Part shown: in pieces, positions 39,401 through 51,800 of the stretch | Layout: each line of letters begins with the position of its first letter | Position numbering within the stretch: position 1 is the first letter of the stretch | Source: Helochares maculicollis | Taxonomy: Eukaryota > Arthropoda > Insecta > Coleoptera > Hydrophilidae | Length of the DNA stretch: 64,000 nt | Direction: 5' to 3' | Assembly: GCA_033557835.1 (NCBI GenBank) | Contig: JAWQRO010000013.1 | Location: 1-64,000 of the forward strand | Made by a program: the position numbers and the translations under genes | Notes under the pieces: model-generated | Database searches by the model: none | The model's input: only the letters and a program-made list of their open reading frames with translations | What the model was told of the DNA's origin: nothing

Positions 39401-42400
39401 GAACTGATATCTTGTACCATAAAAAACGTAAGCAAACAGTACATCATTTCTCCATTTTAGTTATAATTCTTTCATTCTTTACATTTTTCACATTATGATT
39501 GTTTGCCAAATACAAAGTGGCAGGTATAAAATCATGACGTTTTTGCTCGAGCATAATCAGCAACATTTGAGCCAATCAATTTTTTGCATCATTAAATTTT
39601 TATAGCTGAAAATCAATCAAACCCTAACATTTAAGCATACTCATAAACTAAAATCTGTAGAGCTCTTTGAGGAGAGACAGACAGAATGGCAAAATCTAAC
39701 CATGTCCTCCTTTTACACGTCTTGCATATACATTGAGCATTACAGATAATCAGTAGCTATGCTGAGAATAAATGGTCCAAAGTGAGTGCCAAATTAACAA
39801 AATATTGCAAGATATCTGGATTATTGTTCCATAATTATAAATTAAAAAATGTTTTTATAGACGCAAAGAACTAGATCAGTCCTTCGTAATCTTTGCTTCA
39901 TTTCTGTAGTACAGTCAAGAAGTGATTGCTCTATGAATGAGTCTTTCTTAATACAAGAAAGGCTAATTTTTACTGGGAATCGCTTCATACTACAGGAATA
40001 AAGTGAAGGATCTTTACCATTTCTACTTAACTAGAGAAATGCATATTTTTAGATCAAGCTCTTAGTTGAAGATACTCAATGAAAAAGTCTAGGATTACAA
40101 GTATTTGCTTCATTTCAAATCATGAACTGATTTGTTTTCAAATGATCCTCGTTTGGCCAAATAGGTCGAGTTGAATGCATACATTAAACATGACGACAAC
40201 TCATTTGATTAGAAAGTGCTTCATAACATGATCCCACAACACAACTAATAGTTTTACTTGATAGTAAAATTTCTGTAATGAGTAAAGCTACTAGCCGTAC
40301 AGTGGCGATTATTTGGGAATGAAGCAAGTAATTGGCGCCTTCTCCCCAAGTTTCAAATCGACCAACTAGAATCCCAAAACTAAATCCAGATAATGGCCCA
40401 CAAAGCATCTGGATTTTATACCTGCTGCAATTATCAAATTTTCAAGCATAAAACATCATTTCAACATGTACATTTTTTAACAATGTTTTATATGTGCTTT
40501 ACACCTTGAATCTTTTTAGTTCATCTTTGTAGTATTTATTGATTTTTCATTTACTCACAGCATCGTCCACCCTCCCATTCACTTTTTAACAATGGTGTGA
40601 TGACCCATTTTATTGTTGGAGATCTGGGGCCACCTGAGCACGGCACAGCTTTTGTAGAAGCAGAATATTTAATGATTGAGTATTAGTTTCTAAAACCGAC
40701 ACCTTTTTCTACTACTTAGAAGTAAGTGATGATCTCTCTTCTTCGGAAGGCCAGCTTGTAATGTTTCATACAATCTTCCTTGGGCCCAAAATAAGCAGAC
40801 CTATCTAGTAATAGGCATGTGTGATTTATTGGTATCATAGTCATTAGTTTATAGGTAGCATATTTATAGTAGTTTTCGGTATCTTAGTAAGCAGTTTTTA
40901 GTGACATGTGCGGACCTACCGCACTTTGAGTTAAGATTTAAAAGCATTTTCGGTAAGACTGAAATAACAACACTATCTTCTGGTAACGAACTAGTGATAC
41001 GCAGTTTGCAATAGACTTTCGAGTGGATCGCTTGCTTGGGCTTTAGAAATTATTTGAGAAACGTTAAATTGTAATACATAGGGGTACTTTAACTTATTAT
41101 GGAATTTCAAGCCTCATTATGATTTTTTTTCAGAATTTGTTATGTTTAGGCATATTTATGCAACTAGTTGTACATTTTAATCGCATATTGTATAGGAATT
41201 GCAGAAGCTCAACAAAATCGGCTTAACTTGTAATAAGTTATGTATCTTTACAACTCATTAGTTTGTATTTGTTATATGAAACTTTCATTATTTTAATGAA
41301 ACCTCATCGCAACATCATTTTGCTACATTCATTAAGCTTACTATTACTTATTATTATATTTTGAGGGCTCATTTTGGCTATGTCCATTTAGTAATGTAGT
41401 AATTACTCACTTCATTTTGATCATTTCCGTTCGTATTGTTTGAACACACCCATAACCAGATTTTGATCAACGTAATCTATCATTAACATCATATTCATGA
41501 CTATATTTTATAATCGTACACTATTGCAACTTTAGTCGTTTGCAATCCATATTATTTCACCTTCATTCTTGCATTTTTATAATCTTCATACAAACAAATG
41601 TCAATTTTTGATTGTCTTCATTAATCCAATTTTGAGCTTTATTCCAACACTCATCATTTAATCATATCATTACCGATCATCTTCATGATTACTATGAAAA
41701 TCATTGTAATTTTGAAATTTTTTGCTCTTTGAATGCATACATATTCACAATCTTTAAGCTCATATTTTGGACAATATTCAAAATTATAATTTAGACCATT
41801 TACATTATTAAATCTTGGTCAGCTTTGTGATTATGTTTAGTTATGTTTACGTTAAAAAATTCATTCATACATCGATAAGTATCATTCCCTCTATTTTTCT
41901 ACTGTCATTACTATATATTTCATGATGGCAACTGCATATCTACAACTTTTTTACTTTATTATTATAATTCTTAGTTTCTTTAGTGCTGGTTTTCTAGCTA
42001 CATTCACTCTTACATCTCCGTAATAAATGTTTCTGGAGAGATTACATCATTAGATATCTTCATAATCATTTGATAATCATTACATGCTTAGATAACTTCC
42101 AACAACAATTTTGCAAAAAATATTTTGACACTCATATAAATCCTAAATTACTTTGCCATATTAAAATTACAAGAACTAAGAAAAATTAATGAGATTTGGA
42201 GAGCCAAGAAAAAATCTTTGAAAGCTATCAGTTTTGTAGATTTTATTATGACATGACAGAGACGGTAATAGTTATATTTTGCCTAGATAGACTTTGGGCA
42301 CTTCCATCCAAAGTGCAAAAAAATAATGTGTCCGTTTCTAGTTTGTATTTTGCCAATAATTAGTTGCCAACATAACGGTATTAAATTTTATTTAAATACT

Positions 42401-45240
42401 GCGAAGAGCACTTAAAAGAAGCAAATGATTAAATATATGCATCTGCTACAACAACAAAATTGCTATTATATCCAACACAAGATGTTAGATAAACTTTGTT
42501 TACTTTTTAGTTGTGCAGAGGTGCATAGCAGTTATTTTTAGTTCTAATAGCTGGTAGTACTAGCTTTAGCTAATGTCTGTGAACATCCCCTTCAATTCTT
42601 TTGTTTTACTTTCACACTCATACTTAATCGACAGAATTTATTAAAAGAAACAATAGCCTATCAGGATGTACATTCGGTAAGACTTAATTTTATAACAATA
42701 TAATATAAATCAAACTTATAATATACATTGAGTGGAGATCGCGGCATCTTTAGTAGATTTTATTTGCTGCGGGGACTACCATACGTTTGCAATTTTATTG
42801 AGCTTATGCACAGAGTAGGCACTAGAAGATATTTGTTGTGATCACCTAATGAAATTTCAGCACTGATTCTAAATAAAATCGAAAATTAAAAAACCTAAAT
42901 TAAATTACTTATTTAAATTGTAGCCAACAAGTTTATTAAAACGTTCATTGAGATTAAAACATCAAATGTAGTCACAAAAATGTATAAGTCGGCTAATCTG
43001 TAGAAAATTATAATTTAAACATTATTTTAATGATGTCAAGATTACAACAATGTGAAACAATAAAAATAAAATCAGTCGAAATAGAAAAGAAAAATCCAGT
43101 TAAAAATGACCAAAAATGTTCGTAACAAATTGCAGTGGCAAAGTTGTAAACGAAAATCAACGAAATTGAAAAGTACAAAAGCTTCTTCCAAATAGTAAGC
43201 CACTCGAAAAAATAATGATGAGGTTGAAATTGATAATTTTATATATTCTAAGTCAAGTTAGATTAAGTTGAACCCAAACGGCAGACGATCCAGTCGAGGC
43301 ACTGTCACTTGAATATGTTGCGTTTACCTTCATGTCAATTAATATAGGGAACATATTCTATTTTAACTGTGGAGTGTACATAGTTTCCTGTCTATGCTTG
43401 ATATTTTTGCAGTGTATGACGTTCTTGTTACCGATTAGGTGCATTTGGCACAGTCTAGCCTCCCTCTTCCTTCCAGAAAAGGGTAAAACTAAGAAAAAGT
43501 TAAAACGAACAAGCTTTGGCGCTTTCTTAAGCCTTAGAGCACAGCACTGTCAACAAAGTACTAAAATCTAGTAATTTAACTTAGTCTGTAGCTCAATCTC
43601 ATCTGTCTAAATCGCAGATTAATCATTTCAATTATGGTTTTTTTAACCAATCTAAACGTATCAGGTTTGAAACTTCAAAGGGTCCAGTTCCAAAAAGTAA
43701 ATGTACAGAAAGTAATTAGTTATGTATGAAAAGGCATTTTGACTAAATACAATGGCTTAAGGGGGCGCCTTTGCGTTGAAATCGAAACAAAAAAATTATA
43801 AGGAATATAATACATATATCTCCTACCGCACAATCTTGTTATTTGCTGCATGAATTGTTCCAGAATTTTAAATTTTTATACATTTAAAAAAAGCGAGATG
43901 CTCATGTTGTAAGATGTAGTTTATTGTTGCACTGTTAAAATTGCGCATTGCCGCAAATGTCCACTACAATTTCCGAGCACCTTTTCCCAGTTAGAGCTCG
44001 ACAGAACCTCTTTTAACAGACTGTGATTTAATGGATATGCCTTTCCCATCCTTTTCCCGCCAGTCCAGCCCTTCCTCTTAGCCCGCCCTCCAGTTCGGGG
44101 AGCCTTCAAGCTGTCCGTATGCCCCTTCTGTTGCATCACTTGCACCCTATGAGATTCGTTTTACTCGCAGCATTTCGAATTGATAATAAATGGAGAATGA
44201 AGACATTTCAAGTCTGGATTTGCAAATAAACTTTTCATTATTTCAGTATATTTTATGCAAAATATTTCATTCCACGATTTTTCACTCATTACTATTATGT
44301 AATATTTTTGTCATTCCATAGATCTGTTGATTATTGTTAAACGATGTTTTTCGCGATTTTTTTCATTTTTGCTCTCTATCTTAGCGATTTTTCTAAACGA
44401 AAGCACAAAGTATTCGAAAAATACAGGGTAAATACAAGTTAAGAAATCATTTAGAAAATGTTTCTCTCGACATATCAATTACGAACGACTGCCACATTTT
44501 GTTAAGAAATAAGCAAATTGTGCAGAACGAAGGACATACAGTGAAATTCGTCCCTAAATTCGTTGAATCAACTCCGACAAATAAATGTCTTTGTATTGGG
44601 AAAACATTTCCCACAAGCTGTCTAAACTCCTTCACAGACGGATCGTTTATGCTAATTAGTTCATGTTTTTCTGTGTATTAATGAAAGTTGGGAGTAGATT
44701 CATAGAAAAAATTAAATTGCTATTGTGTAGAAACAAATCATGTATGTTTAGAAGCAAATTCTATATGGAATTAAAAAGTCCCACTCAAGAGAGCAAAATA
44801 CGAAAAAACAAAACTCAAAATTTTGCAAATCCAGCAAGACTCCTCCTACCATACAAACCTAATTAATCTGTGCGAATAAACTGTGTGCGTCTATTATAAA
44901 ATAGCTCTTCCAAAATAAATGTACCCCCCTCCACTTATTTTCTCTAAGTACGAACACCAAAATGTTGTACGTGTTATGTACTCGACTGTCAAATCACACC
45001 AAAATATTTAAAAAAAAATAACTCCTTGCAATTGGCTGGAACGTAACCGGACCAAGCCTTGGCCCGTTGCCACCGACCAACTAAATTAGCTGCTTACTGT
45101 ATCTAGTCTAGTCGTTTATATTAAAATGAAATATTTAAAATGTATTTTTATGTAAAACGTTTGCTTTATACGTCCTTATTGCCAGTCGTAGAGTAGGTAT
45201 TTGTTAGAACTGATCAAGTTTAAGGTTAAGTGTTTTATTG

Positions 45241-45440
45241 TTGTGACGCCGCACTTTCCCACGGCGCACGTTCGAGTTTCGGCTGGCAGGCGGCGCCACT
45301 TGTAGATACGTTTTGCTCCGTTCGTTGGTCCCACCGCTTGCCAGTCTAACGTGGCGCCCTCGGGATTCTCACCTGTATTTTATAGCATAGTTCGCTTTGT
45401 CCGTACATTGTTCCTGCCATCTAGTTCGCGCTGACAAATC
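45241..45440. other. GC-rich patch with interleaved inverted repeats
   Basis: The patch contains CTGGCAGGCGG (45283-45293), whose near-complement is CCGCTTGCCAG (45334-45344), and GGCGCCAC (45292-45299), which pairs perfectly with GTGGCGCC (45351-45358). The arms are interleaved, so the two stems form a pseudoknot-like order or compete. CpG density is well above that of the surroundings. It could be a promoter or enhancer, a structured UTR element or a transposon remnant. Confidence 0.4.
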
Positions 45441-47076
45441 GCAAATCTATATTTGATAGCAATAGTGCGTGTTTTTGTGTCACACGTGTATAGCTACATA
45501 TCCATGGCTAACACAGACCATGTCACCCCCAATAATGTGCTTCATGTATCGCTACTGGCTTGATTGTGTGTTGCTGCTTTTGTATTTTAAGACACTAGCG
45601 TTAGTGGCTGCTATGCAAGCCAATTAGAAATTCAGGACAACTAAAAAATATGTAACTGTGGCTCTGTTGACGGAATTGTTTTGGTCTTGTTGAGGCTATG
45701 AAGGCCTTTCTTTGTATATAATATAAATATGAATATAGGATTTTTGGTTTACTGAATGGAACGTTTGGGTATTAGGCTCCTGTAAAACTAGTAGCCTTAT
45801 ACAATGTTGCTAAAACTTTTGTTACTTCGACCACTTCCATATCTATGGGTTTTGAAATTTGTACCACCTGTATCTGTGATGATATGCTACTATCTCATGT
45901 TGATTTTAATACCATGTTGTTCTAATCCCACGATGCCTTCGTCACTTGTTCTTCTAAGCCCTTGTTGTCCAACCTCCACGTTCTCTTAACTTTTTCTTTA
46001 TCATAATGCAATTTTGTTTTAAGCCTGACAAATTTTTCACAACTCATACTTTGCTAATGCTACATTCTATAAAGCCCCCTAGTTTTCCAAAGCTTATATA
46101 GTCCAAAGCCCATTACTCATAATGTATTCCCTGAAACGCTCGTTCTCCATTTTATTAAACAAAGCATTCGTAGCTCACCAGTAAAGATACTCTAATCAAT
46201 TTGCTAAAATATTAATTTGTCGACTGATCATGTGCAGTCTGCTCTTGATATGAGTTCACATAGTTGATCAGATCTTCAATGAGCAGCCCAGTCCAAAAAT
46301 GCATCCAATTTAAATGTTCTTTTGAAAACTAAGTCATTACACTTCCTGCCAAGCCAAAACTTATTCAGCACTTAGAACTTAGCGTATCTTCACTTTACGC
46401 ACATCCCTTTATAAGAAAATGTATTTTGAACCCTCTGCTGCTTTAAAAAATATATAAAAATTGAAAACTCAAAAAAAGCACAAAAAAATCGGTCATTCTT
46501 CAAGAAAAAATGAAACTTGGATTTTATATATGAAGTATACTCTGAAGTCTAACGAAACTGTTGAGATTATTTACGTTAACGAAAGTGATATAAATGATAT
46601 TCCCTTTTGCAGAATTGTTAAGGCTGTGAAATTTCATAGTGCCGAATTCATTGTTACGATATTTTTTATATATCAATTATTAAGTTGTGTTTTTTAATGA
46701 ATATAAAAGACTGTATTTGAGTATTTGGGCTCAACATGTTATAAGTAATATAATACTAATTATTGTTATTGATATAAGTAGTAATTTTAAAGGAAGAAAA
46801 ATATGCAAAATACTTTTAAAATTATAATTTTTATTACGATATAATATAATACTAATGTAATAATCATGGATAAAACTTCATATAAAAGTCCAGCACTGGC
46901 CCAATACTTTTTGATTTCCCAGTGAGCTACGAATCGCCCTCCTTGCTACACCATCCTACATTACGAAAACAAAAGCGCCACATTGTAGCCAACATTTTTT
47001 TCGTTGTCCTTTTATTTAGCAATCACCCCATCTCTTCTATATTGACTATTGTTATCGTCACAGAGAAATAGCTATG

Positions 47077-47165
47077 GATAATTATCGCCTATGATAGTAA
47101 TCCTCTGACAATTATCCCCACAGATAATTATCGCCAAAGATAATTATCCGCAACAGATAATTATC
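47077..47165. repeat. minisatellite of ~16-bp units with palindromic GATAATTATC
   Basis: The perfect palindrome GATAATTATC occurs at 47077, 47123, 47139 and 47156. Variants lie at 47093 (GATAGTAATC) and 47107 (GACAATTATC). Spacing is 14-17 bp throughout. Each perfect unit carries GATA on both strands and a TAATTA homeodomain-type core. Confidence 0.85.
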
Positions 47166-48362
47166 GTCACGATCTGTGCTATGGTATAGTTAAAAAACTC
47201 CTTTGCCTAGCTTTTAACTCTTTATCAACTGTAAGACTGAGATTTGTCTCTTTTGCAAAATTTATTATTAAAAAAGTAAGGCAATATATTTTTGAGCTAT
47301 GTTTGTTACATAATATTCAATCGATTGGTTGTTGAGTAGTAGAGTATCGTGTAATTTTATAGAAGTCTCTACTCGGCCTATGTCTTTGCATGCAGCATTT
47401 TTGGACACCTTTTAGACCAAAAAGCACCTTTCACTTGTTTTTTCGCGGCAGTGGACAATAATATTATTGAGGATTTCCACTTGTTAGCATCTACTGTATC
47501 TCCGAAAAGTATTTTCTCAAGTTGTTGAATCAAAAGAAAAATAATGTTAAAAAAATGAATAAAATTTGTCTTTCAGTTCAAGTTTTTAGTTGTGTGGAAT
47601 ACTAGGATATTCCGAAGATGGCTTTATTTTGATAACGTAAAATTACCATTTAAAGTGTTATTAGATGTGTGTGAGTGTCACATGTATCACAAAGTATTGT
47701 GACGTCGACTCTAATTTTTGTGTTGAAGCACATTATTCGGCAAAGCATTCCATAAGTGTATACATTAATAAAAAAAATGTTGGTCCTGTTAACATATGAG
47801 ATAATTACTTAACGATTTATATGTTGTAATGAATAAAAAAGTATTTTTAAAAATGGAAAAAAAAGTTGTGACTCCGTCTCAGCCGGAGGTTTGGTTTTTT
47901 TGTTTTATTTTATTATCGAAGTTTCTATTTTTTCATAGACAGTTTCTTGTTATTATATAAAATATCTAAGTGTGCCTAGTCAATAGCGTTCAGGTCAATT
48001 TCGAATAATTAAGAAGTAAGAATAAAGTTGTGCAGTTCATCGATCTTTTATTGTACATCAATTAAGAAATAAAACCAATACAATAAGATAAAAAACCAAC
48101 CTGAGCTTTTTACATTCATCAGTAATGTAAAAAAATAATAAAAACGCAAAACGATGTGAAATAAAATGCAAATTAATAAAAATTGATTGAACCAATTTGT
48201 GAATGTGTTACATTATTGATGGCTTTAAAAGAGCATTTTTGTATAATTTATATTTAAATTAACTTATTGAATTATTTTAAGTATTTTACTGTCTTATTGA
48301 GTACAATATTTGAAGATTGTCATATCAGTTTGTTACAGCGTGTATCATTGCAGTGGTGTATC

Positions 48363-48368
48363 AATAAA
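48363..48368 (+). terminator. strong plus-strand poly(A) signal upstream of cathepsin O
   Basis: AATAAA is followed by an extended T/GT-rich element (GCATTTTGTTTGCTTGATTG and more). No other gene upstream on this strand except brat could own it, so it marks either the distal end of a long brat transcript or an unrecognised non-coding transcript. Confidence 0.5.
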
Positions 48369-48808
48369 GCATTTTGTTTGCTTGATTGGTTGTAGTTTTA
48401 TTGTTTTCCTTGTTTTAACCCTGTCTTTTCTCAATTAACTGCTCCTCAGTTTCTTGTCTTTTAGACAGTAAATTTCAATAAATATATCTATGATAATAAA
48501 TATATCGGTGCAGCTCCTGCAAATGAATTCAGACTAGAGAAGTTTTAATGTATTTTCCACTTAAAGCATATGTAAACTATGTGATCTTTTATTATTTGAA
48601 GTAAATTCCTTAAATAATTAATGTTAATCACGCGAGTATGAATATATGTACATAGTGTTGATATTACTAAGATCACATGATAACTGGTTTTGAATCTCAA
48701 GCAAGTTCAACAAATTGAGATAAAAATGTTTATGGCAGATAAGCGTTCTATATGCTATGCATGTACATGTACTTATGTAGGCATGTTTATTTTGTCAATC
48801 CAAGTAAA
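48369..48808 (+). promoter_or_regulatory. short interval upstream of the cathepsin O gene
   Basis: About 440 bp of AT-rich sequence that must hold the cathepsin O promoter if no upstream leader exon exists. A TGTACATA word occurs near 48648. I see no convincing TATA box or initiator. Confidence 0.35.
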
Positions 48809-51800
48809 ATGCCAAACACAGCCAATGTTCTCTACGTATTGTGCTGTGCACTTCTAGTATTCTTTTTCTTCGTACCCATAAAAATAAATAGGAGCCATTT
48901 GGATCCTTCGAGTGAAAAATTTGATGAGTACTTAAAAAAGTTCAATAAAAGCTACTCGAATACTTCCGAGTACCAAAGAAGACTGCAAATATTTAAGGTA
49001 AGTCAAATCAATGTATTTAACTAAATCGTTATTTCTTTTATAGTCTTGAAAGTAAAAAATATGCATGCTATTCCCTCTAAGTTCAAAGTGTGCATTTGAT
49101 TTTTGCTTACTACAATAGAAAGTTATCTGTTTATGCCTTAATCTAGGAAATATTGGCATCCTCGATTAATCCTTTAAAATCACTTATAGATACATAACTT
49201 GTATTAGGGATAAGCCAATAATTTAGTATATTTGTAAGATTCATGTAACGCAACATTAGGTCAGATTTTTATGCTAGAAATAGAGAAGATCAAGTTTCGA
49301 TACTACATATATCATTTTCAATCAATATTAAATTTATTAACAGTATATTGAATATATTTGTGATCCAACGATGCATTGTTTTCCACAGGAATCTTTAGCT
49401 GTGATAGAATATTTAAATGAAGGCAGAAAGGACAGTGACAGTGCAAGATATGGTCTCACTAAATTTTCAGACTTAACTCCTACAGAATTTGAGCAAAAAC
49501 ACTTATTACAGGACAATATGATTGGAAAGCGAAAATTGCTCGAGAGGATTTCGAAAACTGAAGGCAAAAATAAATTTAACACATCTGATAGATATCATGA
49601 AAATAAAACTGTACAAGACGGACAAACTAAAATTCTACAAGCTAGCACGAGCGAGAGCATGCAAGTAAGAAAAAATAATGGAAAGCAATACACAGTCGGT
49701 AAATTCAGAAGAGCCACCTCTTATACAATCCCAGAAAAAGTAGATTGGCGCACTAAGAACAAGATAGGTAAAATTGTAAGCCAATATAATTGTGGTGCTT
49801 GCTGGGCTCTCTCCATAATAGCAAACATTGAATCCGTAAATGCTATAAAAACTGGTATTTTTGAAAACTTTAGCGTGCAGCAATTAATTGATTGCTCCAT
49901 TAATAATAGAGGCTGTGAAGGTGGAGATATGTGTGCCGCTTTGGACTGGCTGATGACAGAGAAAGTCAAGGTACAAAAGGAACAAGAATACCCATTTATA
50001 TATAAGACTGAGACATGCCACATGAATAAATCAGCTGTTGGAGTGCAAGTTGCAGATTATTCGTGTGAGACGTAAGTACAGCCATTAAATTTGTTTTTCA
50101 ATACTCAACCCACTGGATCCACTTTTATAGTTCTACTTGCTGGTCAAATTTGGATATTAGACTCGTCTTTCCGACGTCACAATGATTTCATTGTTGATTT
50201 TTACATTCCCATATTACTATACGAAGTATAGTAAAGGGAAGGTAGTAAAGGATTATGAAGAAATTCGACCTCGAGCTTTGATGGATTTTTATGTTTTGAG
50301 CGCCCTTGAGTCAATTTTGACCATTTTTGGCATATTGTCTGTGTGTGTGTGTGTGTGTATGTAAAAGCGATCTTACAGTTTGAAATGAAGCGATGAAATT
50401 TGGCATATGGTTATTATCGTAAAAACTTAGATCTGTATCAAGTTTTAAGGCAAGTATGACTATCGGAAGTACCTGTTTACCTACACACTTTTGAAAATTT
50501 TTCAAGTAAAGTAGTCTTTAAAATTAAGCTATCTGATTGAAATTTTGTGCACATTTTAATTATCACAAAAAACCAGAAACAAATTTTTAACATGATCGAA
50601 GCACCGGAAGTGCTATTTTTGTAATTTTAAAAATTCCAATTTTCGTAGGCTTTGGAATAAAAAATACTAAACATGGAAGATATAGCAATAACAAATAGTT
50701 CCGTGTAAATTTGAAAACCGGAAGTGGGACTTTATCATCATAAATTTCATTTTTTAGATATTAATTTATATTCTAAAATTGGACCCTTCCTTTAGTTATG
50801 AATTCACATTTTAAAATTCAAGCCTTCGCCAAGGGTACAAGCGTTCCATATTGCAGACTAATTAAGAGTATATATTTTTAAATACAATGTATTGTACATT
50901 ACATAAAGAAATATTAAAAATATTCCGATGAGATATATGTACTGAAAAATAATTGAATATTCCTTATGAATATATTAATGTGGTGAATATAGACATTGAC
51001 GTTAGTGTTAATTATGAATATTAAAACTTTTTCTTTTAGTTTTGAAGCGCATGAGTGGAGACACCCCAGATTTTTTTAATTTAATTAAGCAGAAACAAAT
51101 CACCTCTCTTCGTCAACTATTCCTAAGATTTTCTTATGACAGTAATTTTGGAGTTGGTGGTGTTTCCTATTTTTTTTAATGTATCCTATATTTAATCTTC
51201 TTAGCAAGAACTATCATGTTGGCATCATAAATTCAGCATATCGTACTAATTTTTCTTTTTACCTTTTGATATTTGTAATAAGATTTTGCCTTAATATAGT
51301 TCAACAATTTGGGCAAATACTTTCTTAAACTCTAACTACCCTTATAAGAAGGTGCTCTACCAAATGCATGCTGTTAGAAAGATTACCTAGACATAAATGC
51401 CACCAAATATCAAACAAAAAATCTAAGAGAGTAAATGTGCACATTCCCAAGGCACGTTATGTGAGTTGAGTAAATTTTAAAATGATAGACGGGTTTTACA
51501 CTCGCAAAGCATTCTAATAAACATTCACAGACATTGACAGATTCGATGTTTTTTCTTTCTTGATTTTTACTGTTCCGATTCACAAGTTTTTGTTTTACAA
51601 ATGGCCAATATTCTGTTTCCATCACAACACTGCCGTTAGTAATAGACCCCTTATTTTTACAAGATCTCTCAAACCCTTGCGCATTAACACATTGAACGCC
51701 ATTGCGAAAATGAACAAAAATTATGATTTTAAATTTGAGAAAAAAATAATCACTTAGAAGGCATCGGCGATCGTTACACGTATATTTTTTTTAACCAAAA

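Larger units (their letters stand above)
36421..48362 (+). other. gene-free AT-rich stretch, possible extended brat 3' UTR
   Basis: Nearly 12 kb without a recognisable coding exon on either strand; the longest frames are 117 codons or fewer and featureless. T-rich tracts and (TTA)n runs at 37191-37220 and 37294-37310 flank a small GC-rich hairpin (37229-37270). An intermediate AATAAA followed by TGTGTGCG lies at 44875-44880, a Pumilio-type TGTATATA at 45713-45720, and a GC-rich patch at 45241-45440. Fly brat is one of the genes with neural-specific 3' UTR lengthening, and the stretch ends in a strong plus-strand poly(A) site at 48363, so a continuous long 3' UTR is plausible. Unannotated non-coding RNA or plain intergenic DNA would look the same. 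Confidence 0.4.

Noticed and set aside
43921..44145. Basic 74-codon minus-strand frame
   Set aside because: Lys/Gly/Arg-rich but unrecognised, with no supporting exon structure.
45268..45285. CGTTCGAGTTTC as a tRNA B box
   Set aside because: No matching A box or cloverleaf could be drawn around it.
45351..45370. TGGCGCCCTCGGG as an LTR-retrotransposon primer-binding site
   Set aside because: No LTR pair, polypurine tract or gag/pol fragments nearby; the match is short.
48752..48808. Upstream in-frame ATG for cathepsin O
   Set aside because: It would place 19 polar/aromatic residues before the hydrophobic signal; the ATG at 48809 gives a normal signal sequence. Not fully excluded.
50214..50234. 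Palindrome resembling a loxP half-site (TATACGAAGT)
   Set aside because: The arms are a 9-bp perfect palindrome with a 3-nt loop, not 13-bp arms with an 8-bp spacer; it is part of a repeat head.
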